NCBI GenBank assembly: GCA_937982505.1
Contig: CALJLV010000022.1
Location: 1-7,153, forward strand
Reading direction: 5' to 3'
Origin: an uncultured Desulfobacteraceae bacterium
GTDB lineage: Bacteria; Desulfobacterota; Desulfobacteria; Desulfobacterales; UBA2174
DNA: 7,153 bases
Of the stretch, positions 1-5,524 are shown one piece after another. Positions within the stretch are counted from its first letter, which is position 1. Every line of letters begins with the position of its first letter. A program made the position numbers and the translations under genes. The notes under the pieces were generated by a model. It did no database searches. It saw nothing but the letters and a program-made list of their open reading frames with translations, and was not told where the DNA came from.

Positions 1-2558
1 AACTTCGGATTGTCCTTGTGCTTGCGCAGGCGGGCGATGAGCTTGATCTCGATTTCCCTGGATTTCTTGTCCGGGTCCTTGGCATCGAGCAGCCCTTCGA
101 GGACCTCGGCGTCCATTACCAGGGTGTCCAGATCGTCACGCACCGTTTCCAAATGCACGTTCTCATGCACCAGCTCGATGGTCTTGGCACCCAGGGCGTG
201 CCAGAGCAGCTTGCCGTTGCCGCTCGGCGGCTTTACCGATTCATACACCTGGGTCAGCCACTTGTAGTCCTTTTCATATAGGCCGAGACAGGGGTCGGGA
301 GACAGCGCCTCCCACAGACGGGAGAGCACCGAGTATTCCGCCGCGAATTTGTCCCGGGTCTCGTTATCCGGCAGGCAATCCTGCGCCGCGATCAGCCCCT
401 CGTAGCCGCCAACGGTGCGGTCCACGCCAGGGAAGAACGCCAGGCATCTCGCCACCACGCCGGGCAGCTCCTTCTTGAGCTCGTCCAGATTGGTGATGAC
501 CTTCTGCACCGCCTTTTCATCGAAATCGAGGGCCGTGGCCACGTCATCGAAAATGCCCAGATAATCCACGATCAGGCCGTGGGTCTTGCCGGGGTAGACA
601 CGGTTGGTGCGGCAGATGGCCTGCAGCAGGTTGTGATCCTTCATCGGCTTGTCGAGGTACATCACCTGCAGAATGGGCGCATCAAAACCGGTCAGGAGCT
701 TGGAGGTGACGATCAGGAACTTGAGCGGGTCAATCGGATCGCGGAAACGGTCGAGGAGTTTTTCCTCCTCGTCCTTGGCCAACTTCCATTCCGCGTACTG
801 ATCGGATTTGCCGCCCTGGGTGTGCATGACAATGGCGCTGGCTTCCGGCCCGACCAGTTCGTCCATGGCCTTCTTGTAGAGCACGCAGCATTCCCGGTCG
901 AAGGTCACCACCTGGGCCTTGAAGCCGTTCGGCTCCACCTTCTCCTGGAAGTGCTTGACGATGTGCTGGCAGATGGCGTTCACCCGCACCGGGGCCTTGA
1001 TCAGCACCGCCATCTTGGCGGCCCGCTTGGCCAGGTCGTCACGATCCAGCTCGCTCAGCTCATCGGTCATCTGGGAGTAGGCTTCGTCAATGGCGTCCTT
1101 GTTGATTTTCAGCTTCACGTCTACCGCCTCGAAATGCAGCGGCAGCGTGGCCTTGTCCCGGATCGAGTCCTGGAACGAGTAGCGGCTCATATAGCCCTGC
1201 TCATCCTCGTCCGCGCCGAAGGCCCAGAAGGTGTTGCGGTCCCGCTTGTTGATCGGCGTACCGGTCAGACCAAAGAGAAAGGCGTTAGGCAGCGCGTCGC
1301 GCATCTTGCGCCCCAAGTCGCCTTCCTGGGTACGGTGCGCCTCATCCACCATCACGATGATGTTCGAACGCTCGTTCAGGCGGCCGTCCGCCTCGCCGAA
1401 CTTGTGAATGGTGGTGATGATGATCTTGCGCGTATCGGCCGCCAGCAGGCTTTGCAGTTCCTGCCTGGTGGCTGCGCCGATCATGTTCGGGATATCGGCG
1501 GCGTTGAAGGTGGCGGTGATCTGGGTGTCCAGGTCGATGCGGTCCACCACGATCATCACCGTGGGGTTGCCGAGCTTGCGATGCATCCGCAGCTTCTGCG
1601 CCGCGAATACCATCAGAAGCGACTTGCCTGAGCCCTGGAAATGCCAGATCAGGCCCTTCTTGGGGTAGCCCTTGACCACGCGGGCCACCATCAGGTTAGC
1701 GCCTTCGTACTGCTGATAGCGGCAGATGATCTTGATGCGCCGGTGTTTCTTGTCGGTGGCGAACAGGGTGAAGTTCTGCAGGATGTCCAGCACCACATGG
1801 GGGCGCAGCATGGAGCGGATGGAACGCTTCACATCCGCAAGCGTCCCCTCGGCCTTGTTCTCGCCTTCGTGCCACGGCCCCCAGATATCGATGGGCATGC
1901 GTACCGAGCCGTAGCGATAGCACTTGCCCTCGGTGGCAAAGGAGAGGACGTTGGGCACGAACATCTGTGGCACGCTCTGTTCGTAGCCGTTATGGATGTC
2001 GCTGGCCCCGTCCACCCAGGTCACCGCCGGGCGCACCGGCGTTTTGGCCTCGCCGACCACCAGCGGGATGCCGTTGACCAGCATGATGATGTCGAAGCGG
2101 CGGCCGCCTTCCTTGACCGGATAGACCCACTGGTTGGTAACCACGTAATCGTTGTTGCTGAGATTCTCAAAGTCGATCAGCCGTACCGGCGTGTGTTCGC
2201 CACGCTCGCCGAAGGGCATGGACTTCTCGCCCCGCAGCCATTCGGCGAACAGCTCGTTGGCCCGCACCAGACCTTCGCTCTGCACCGACAGCGGAATGGT
2301 CCGCAGGCGGTAGAGCACCTCGTCGGCCCGGTCGGGCTGGGCCTTGATTTCCGGATTCAGGCGGATGAGGGCATCGCGAACCATCGACTCCACCAGCACG
2401 TCGGAGTGCTGACGTGGCAGCTCCTCGGCGGCCACGAAGCGCCAACCTTTGATTTCGCCGCCGTAGCTCGCGAGCTCTTCGGCAACCATGTTCGAAGTCA
2501 CGCCGCCGCAGAGCGTGTCGAGAACCATCTGTTCGACAGTATTTTCTTCATTAAACAT
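1..2558 (-). CDS. hsdR: HsdR, Type I restriction subunit: endonuclease and ATP-dependent translocase (C terminus outside window)
   Basis: The first 852 residues of the motor and nuclease subunit, which joins the MS complex on unmethylated DNA, pulls DNA past it using ATP, and cuts at a distance. The frame is open from the ATG at 2558 to base 1 with no interruption. An N-terminal part (about 1-125) leads into the PD-(D/E)xK nuclease with D156, E170 and K172 (R-R-F-D, then G-E-A-K). Superfamily 2 helicase motifs follow in order: Walker A G309-S-G-K-S313, D405-E-A-H408, T432-G-T-P435, T623-G-F-D-A-P628 and motif VI Q646-A-I-C-R-T-N-R653. These positions are close to those I remember for EcoR124I (about 1038 residues), so some 150-200 C-terminal residues, the domain that contacts HsdM/HsdS, are probably missing beyond the left edge. 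The QxxxY motif usual after the nuclease residues is not obvious. The start overlaps the hsdS end by eight bases, with GAGG six bases before the ATG. No inactivating change is visible. Confidence 0.96.
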   Translation of the reverse strand, partial: MFNEENTVEQMVLDTLCGGVTSNMVAEELASYGGEIKGWRFVAAEELPRQHSDVLVESMVRDALIRLNPEIKAQPDRADEVLYRLRTIPLSVQSEGLVRANELFAEWLRGEKSMPFGERGEHTPVRLIDFENLSNNDYVVTNQWVYPVKEGGRRFDIIMLVNGIPLVVGEAKTPVRPAVTWVDGASDIHNGYEQSVPQMFVPNVLSFATEGKCYRYGSVRMPIDIWGPWHEGENKAEGTLADVKRSIRSMLRPHVVLDILQNFTLFATDKKHRRIKIICRYQQYEGANLMVARVVKGYPKKGLIWHFQGSGKSLLMVFAAQKLRMHRKLGNPTVMIVVDRIDLDTQITATFNAADIPNMIGAATRQELQSLLAADTRKIIITTIHKFGEADGRLNERSNIIVMVDEAHRTQEGDLGRKMRDALPNAFLFGLTGTPINKRDRNTFWAFGADEDEQGYMSRYSFQDSIRDKATLPLHFEAVDVKLKINKDAIDEAYSQMTDELSELDRDDLAKRAAKMAVLIKAPVRVNAICQHIVKHFQEKVEPNGFKAQVVTFDRECCVLYKKAMDELVGPEASAIVMHTQGGKSDQYAEWKLAKDEEEKLLDRFRDPIDPLKFLIVTSKLLTGFDAPILQVMYLDKPMKDHNLLQAICRTNRVYPGKTHGLIVDYLGIFDDVATALDFDEKAVQKVITNLDELKKELPGVVARCLAFFPGVDRTVGGYEGLIAAQDCLPDNETRDKFAAEYSVLSRLWEALSPDPCLGLYEKDYKWLTQVYESVKPPSGNGKLLWHALGAKTIELVHENVHLETVRDDLDTLVMDAEVLEGLLDAKDPDKKSREIEIKLIARLRKHKDNPK

Positions 2559-3780
2559 GGGATACCTCTTCAGCTATCGTCGCTCCGACCAGGTTGTTTA
2601 TCAGAGCAGCCAAGCATTTTTGTGCTTCGGCGACATGGTTCCTTTGAAGATGCTTTCTAAGCTCCAAATTATTGAGCACTTCAACAATCTGCTTCTGCTC
2701 CTCCATCGGAGGTAGTGGAACCAGCACCTTTTTCAAGTTTCCTGCGCTGATATTGGTTTGACTCACACCGGGAGTGGCATAGGCAAGAAGCCTTCTTTGG
2801 CCGAGACCTGAATTCAGATAATAATTGAGGAAGTCAGGAAGGATTTGGTCCTCATCCGCTCTCAGGCGAACCAGGTATGATGCGAATACATAATCCCCTT
2901 CAAGATCGAATATTCCGACCTTTCCGACCAAATCGGCACTGTTCGTTCTATTGAAAAGTATGTCGCCTTTGTGAACCTTGAATGAATTGAAATCTGAATC
3001 ATCTAAGTCAACGTATTTCAAATCGTTGGCAATGATCCGACCATCGTCGTAGTTCATCATTCGGAGAATCGGATATTGGCCAGATTCATTCAAAGGTATA
3101 GACAAACCGTATTGGCAAATCGATGTTACGTCTTCAACAGTAGCGAGACGCCAGTGGACTGGTATTTCACCAAGCCTGGTGTGCTGGGTTGCCTGCTGTC
3201 CAATTCCCCTGACTGTTAGTCGATTCAGCAAGGTTCTTTTTACCGACATCAGATTGTCGTTACTCTGCTGATGTTGATTAAATGCCTCATCGGCCGCCCA
3301 CAGGATCTCGGCAATGCGCTTCTGTTCATCAATGGGCGGCAGCGGGAATTCCTGCACTTTCAGGGTCTTCCAGTTGATCGTCGGTGAGAGCGAGCCCACC
3401 GATATTTCGATGGCCCGCTCCATGAACATGTCGGATTGCAGGAAGAACGGCAAAAACTCCGGCAGAATCATCTTGGGTTTTGCGCGGACGACCATGGCAT
3501 GTGCCGAGCAGATGCCGTCAAACTCGGCCACGGCGAGTTTGCGTTGATACGCACGGCGGCGGCCGAAAATCACATCGCCCTTCTTGAAGGCCAGCTTCTG
3601 TCCTGTGACATCGGTCGGGTGACCCCACTGGCGCAGATGAATCGTACTGGGATCGAGGTGTTCCAGCCCGACATAGACATCGGTCTTGGCATCGGCCGGG
3701 TCCACCCGCACAGCAACGTTCTGTGCGACGTCTCCGAACTTGACCATCTTCCAGCCAGGCTTCAGGGATTGTGTGCTCAT
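2551..3780 (-). CDS. hsdS: HsdS, Type I R-M specificity subunit with two target-recognition domains
   Basis: A complete 409-residue specificity subunit, the part of the complex that reads the two halves of the DNA target and docks the HsdM subunits. It has the normal internally repeated layout. TRD1 is about residues 10-148, with V-Y-V-G-L-E-H-L and G-R-R-R-A-Y-Q-R-K-L-A-V-A-E-F-D-G-I-C-S-A. The first conserved helical region starts at P147-L-P-P-I-D-E-Q-K-R-I-A-E-I-L160 and runs to about 195. TRD2 is about 206-354, opening with G-E-I-P-V-H-W. The second conserved region is P355-L-P-P-M-E-E-Q-K-Q-I-V-E-V-L369 to the end. The two P-L-P-P-x-[DE]-E-Q-K repeats mark where each TRD ends and the coiled helices that set the spacer begin. 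The ATG at 3780 overlaps the hsdM2 stop and has GGAGGT six bases upstream. TRD2 and its codons are much AT-richer than TRD1, suggesting a separately acquired domain. The target sequence cannot be read from the protein. Confidence 0.96.
   Translation of the reverse strand: MSTQSLKPGWKMVKFGDVAQNVAVRVDPADAKTDVYVGLEHLDPSTIHLRQWGHPTDVTGQKLAFKKGDVIFGRRRAYQRKLAVAEFDGICSAHAMVVRAKPKMILPEFLPFFLQSDMFMERAIEISVGSLSPTINWKTLKVQEFPLPPIDEQKRIAEILWAADEAFNQHQQSNDNLMSVKRTLLNRLTVRGIGQQATQHTRLGEIPVHWRLATVEDVTSICQYGLSIPLNESGQYPILRMMNYDDGRIIANDLKYVDLDDSDFNSFKVHKGDILFNRTNSADLVGKVGIFDLEGDYVFASYLVRLRADEDQILPDFLNYYLNSGLGQRRLLAYATPGVSQTNISAGNLKKVLVPLPPMEEQKQIVEVLNNLELRKHLQRNHVAEAQKCLAALINNLVGATIAEEVSHV
2565..2568 (-). 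promoter_or_regulatory. Ribosome binding site for hsdR
   Basis: GAGG on the minus strand, six bases before the ATG at 2556-2558, inside the hsdS coding sequence. It is a four-base match, weaker than the GGAGG sites of hsdS and the small gene. This would be consistent with less HsdR than HsdS being made, though strength cannot be measured from sequence. Confidence 0.6.
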
Positions 3781-5300
3781 TCGGCACCTCCCATCACCCG
3801 TGTGTCCTCAAGCACCTCGAAGAGACCGCCCATCGACTCCCGCAAAGCCATCGAGCTTTCCTGCCAGTTCGCAATGGCCTGTTTGAGGCTGACCGCTTCG
3901 GCCGCGCCGTTGCCATTGCCGTTTCCGTTTTCCGCCCGCACGTAGAGCGGGATGCTGAGGTTGCTGGCTTTCCCCCGGATCTCGTCATTGCTGACCACCC
4001 GGGCAAAGCCGTCCTCGTCGGCAAAGGCCTGGTAGGAGGCGACAATGCGCTGGATGTGATCGTCGGTGAGGAAGCTCTGTGCCCGCTCGCGGGTCACCTC
4101 GTTCAGCGCGTTGATGAAGAGCACCTTGTTCCTGCGCTCTTTAGGCTTGTTCATCCGGCAGATAACGACGCAGGCTTCCATGGGTGAGTTGTAAAAAAGG
4201 TTGGGACCAAGTCCCAGCACACACTCCACCACGTCGTGGGCGACCAGTTTATCGCGCATGGCCGACTCTTCGTTGCGGAAGAGGACGCCATGCGGAAACA
4301 GGATGGCGCAGCGACCACTCTTGGCCTTCATGCTTTTGATGATGTGCTGCCAGAAGGCATAGTCGGCGCGGCCCTGGGGCGGGGTGCCGTAGATGTTCCG
4401 GCCCCACGGATCGGCGGACCAAGCATCGCGGTCCCACTGCTTGATGGAGTACGGTGGATTGGCCAGGACCACATCGAACTGCATGAGCCGGTCGCCTTCG
4501 ACAAAGGCGGGGTTGGCCAGGGTATCGCCACGGACGATGCGAAAGTCCTCGATGCCGTGCAGGAACAGGTTCATTCGGCCGATGGCGGAGGTGAGCAGGT
4601 TGCGCTCCTGGCCGAACAGCCGCAGATTCCGCCATTCTTTATTCTGCCGCTTGAGATGGGCGACGGCGGAGAGCAGCATGCCCGCCGAACCGCAGGTGGG
4701 GTCATAGATCGACTCGCCCGGCCTGGGTTCGAGCATCTCGGTCATCAGGTGGACCACGGTGCGGTTGGTATAGAACTCCGCAGCGGTGTGGCCGGAATCG
4801 TCGGCGAACTTCTTGATCAGAAACTCGTAGCCCACGCCCAGTTCATCCTCCGGGCAGTTGGAGAGCGAAAGCGTCTGCGAGCTGAAATGCTCGATGAGTT
4901 CGCGCAACATGCGGTCCGGCAGACGGTCCTTGTTGGTCCACTGGGCGTCACCGAAGACCCCGTACAGGGTGTCGGGGTTAGCCGTCTCAATGGCGCGTAG
5001 GGCGTCCTGGATGGCCTTGCCCACGTTCTTGACCTTGGTTCGGGTGGCCTTCCAGTGGGCGTCCTCCGGGATCTGGAAGCGGTGCTGTTCAGGAAGCGCG
5101 GCGTATTCCTGATCGCCGCCGGATTCCTCCAGCGCATCGGCCATCTCCTCGTCATAGACGTCGCACAGGCGCTTGTAGAACAGCAGCGGGAAGATGAACT
5201 GCTTGTAGTCCCCGGCGTCGATGTAGCCGCGCAGCAAGGTGGCCGCGCCCCAGAGGTAGGATTCGAGTTCCGATTGGGAAATGTGTTTGTTCTTCTTCAT
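3777..5300 (-). CDS. hsdM: HsdM2, second and diverged Type I R-M methyltransferase subunit
   Basis: A complete 507-residue paralogue of HsdM1 with the same order of parts. The helical N-terminal domain has S-Y-L-W-G-A-A-T-L-L-R-G and F-P-L-L-F-Y-K-R-L-C-D-V-Y-D-E-E. The catalytic domain has SAM motif I at D200-P-T-C-G-S-A-G207 and catalytic motif IV N281-P-P-Y284. Two departures from HsdM1 stand out: the second motif I glycine is alanine (A206), and the G-E-F-Y-T-P-R segment reads A-E-F-Y-T-N-R. The NPPY core is intact, so activity is likely but not certain. A glycine-asparagine linker (residues 458-465), absent from HsdM1, joins the S-I-P-L-Y-V strand to the C-terminal helix. I chose the ATG at 5300, which makes ATGA with the upstream stop and has GGAAG ten bases before it. 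An in-frame ATG at 5318 (six residues longer) would lie deeper in the upstream gene and lacks a convincing ribosome site. The stop overlaps the hsdS start (ATGA). Role: N6-adenine methylation with HsdS, perhaps as a heteromer with HsdM1. Confidence 0.95.
   Translation of the reverse strand: MKKNKHISQSELESYLWGAATLLRGYIDAGDYKQFIFPLLFYKRLCDVYDEEMADALEESGGDQEYAALPEQHRFQIPEDAHWKATRTKVKNVGKAIQDALRAIETANPDTLYGVFGDAQWTNKDRLPDRMLRELIEHFSSQTLSLSNCPEDELGVGYEFLIKKFADDSGHTAAEFYTNRTVVHLMTEMLEPRPGESIYDPTCGSAGMLLSAVAHLKRQNKEWRNLRLFGQERNLLTSAIGRMNLFLHGIEDFRIVRGDTLANPAFVEGDRLMQFDVVLANPPYSIKQWDRDAWSADPWGRNIYGTPPQGRADYAFWQHIIKSMKAKSGRCAILFPHGVLFRNEESAMRDKLVAHDVVECVLGLGPNLFYNSPMEACVVICRMNKPKERRNKVLFINALNEVTRERAQSFLTDDHIQRIVASYQAFADEDGFARVVSNDEIRGKASNLSIPLYVRAENGNGNGNGAAEAVSLKQAIANWQESSMALRESMGGLFEVLEDTRVMGGAE
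3787..3791 (-). promoter_or_regulatory. Strong ribosome binding site for hsdS
   Basis: GGAGG on the minus strand, six bases before the hsdS ATG at 3778-3780, inside the last codons of hsdM2. It is the best ribosome site in the operon together with that of the 75-aa gene, and it confirms the hsdS start at the ATGA overlap. Confidence 0.75.
3906..3929 (-). repeat. Asn-Gly hexanucleotide repeat coding a flexible linker in hsdM2
   Basis: Four consecutive Asn-Gly codon pairs (residues 458-465 of HsdM2), written as AAC-GGA, AAC-GGC, AAT-GGC, AAC-GGC. The units are six bases, so gain or loss of a unit would lengthen or shorten the linker without a frameshift. HsdM1 has an acidic stretch (E-E-E-S) at the corresponding place instead. 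Confidence 0.75.
5145..5196. repeat. Segment of hsdM2 nearly repeated in hsdM1 (partner at 6865-6916)
   Basis: Two exact matches between the paralogues, in the same register 1720 bases apart: 19 bases at 5145-5163 against 6865-6883, and 20 bases at 5177-5196 against 6897-6916. They encode the F-P-L-L-F-[FY]-K-R-L and D-V-Y-D-E-E stretches. This is preserved similarity between old duplicates and not a mobile repeat. It is nevertheless the best place for homologous pairing between the two genes. Confidence 0.8.
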
Positions 5301-5524
5301 CGCGCTACCACTTCCCATTCAGAAATGTCCGTTGGAATATCGACGCCATCCAGGGAGTCCCAGTCGTAATCGCCGGTTGCCTGCATGTAGACGTCATCGG
5401 CGGCCGCCATGGCCGAGTGATAAGAGCCGAGCAGGTCATCCTTGAACCAAAGCCCCCAGCGACCGTTGGCTTGCGGATTGATGAGGAAGCGGCCGATGGG
5501 AGATCTGTACTGATAGACTTTCAC
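5297..5524 (-). CDS. Small acidic protein (75 aa) embedded between the two hsdM genes, function unknown
   Basis: A GTG-started gene of 75 codons. GTG at 5524 overlaps the hsdM1 stop (GTGA), GGAGG lies seven bases upstream, and TGA at 5297-5299 overlaps the hsdM2 ATG (ATGA). The open frame runs much further upstream, but there it is only an Arg/Pro/Gly-rich shadow of hsdM1, so the GTG is the sensible start. The protein begins M-K-V-Y-Q-Y-R-S-P-I-G-R-F-L-I and contains G21-R-W-G-L-W26, L32-G-S-Y-H-S37, A40-A-A-D-D-V-Y46 and D54-W-D-S-L-D59, ending T65-D-I-S-E-W70-E-V-V. It is rich in aromatics and acidic (12 D/E against 6 K/R). It has no signal peptide, membrane segment or cysteine. The pattern (short beta strands with GRW-x-L, LGSY-x-S, then an A-A-A-D-D-V-Y helix) resembles small proteobacterial hypothetical proteins I remember, but I know no assigned function. 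Its place inside the R-M operon suggests an accessory or regulatory partner of the Hsd complex. A DNA-mimic inhibitor is possible but unproven. Confidence 0.85.
   Translation of the reverse strand: MKVYQYRSPIGRFLINPQANGRWGLWFKDDLLGSYHSAMAAADDVYMQATGDYDWDSLDGVDIPTDISEWEVVAR
5311..5315 (-). promoter_or_regulatory. Weak ribosome binding site for hsdM2 (start at 5300)
   Basis: GGAAG on the minus strand, ten bases before the ATG at 5298-5300, within the last codons of the 75-aa gene. It is a modest match at slightly long spacing. It supports the 5300 start over the ATG at 5316-5318 and suggests that hsdM2 depends partly on coupling to translation of the small gene. Confidence 0.45.

Noticed and set aside
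1..2558. hsdR as a truncated pseudogene
   Set aside because: The missing C terminus is caused by the window edge. The frame is open to base 1 with every motif in order.
579..2660. Two long plus-strand open frames (579-1631, 350 codons; 1641-2660, 339 codons) opposite hsdR
   Set aside because: They lie antisense to a continuous hsdR frame with all nuclease and helicase motifs. Their translations are low-complexity (rich in H, V, G, L, D) and show no domain. Long antisense frames are expected opposite GC-rich coding DNA.
4680..4703. HsdM2 as a dead methyltransferase because motif I has Ala for Gly
   Set aside because: The NPPY catalytic motif is intact, the frame is complete, and I recall GxAG in other HsdM proteins. 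Altered activity is possible, but inactivity is not supported.
4236..5000. Plus-strand open frame of 254 codons opposite hsdM2
   Set aside because: It mirrors the hsdM2 codons, has no recognisable motif, and similar shadow frames appear opposite hsdM1 at the homologous places, as expected from shared codon bias.
5301..5318. Longer hsdM2 start at the ATG at 5316-5318 (adds six residues)
   Set aside because: It has no good ribosome site and would overlap the upstream gene by 22 bases. The ATG at 5300 forms the ATGA junction typical of every other gene here.
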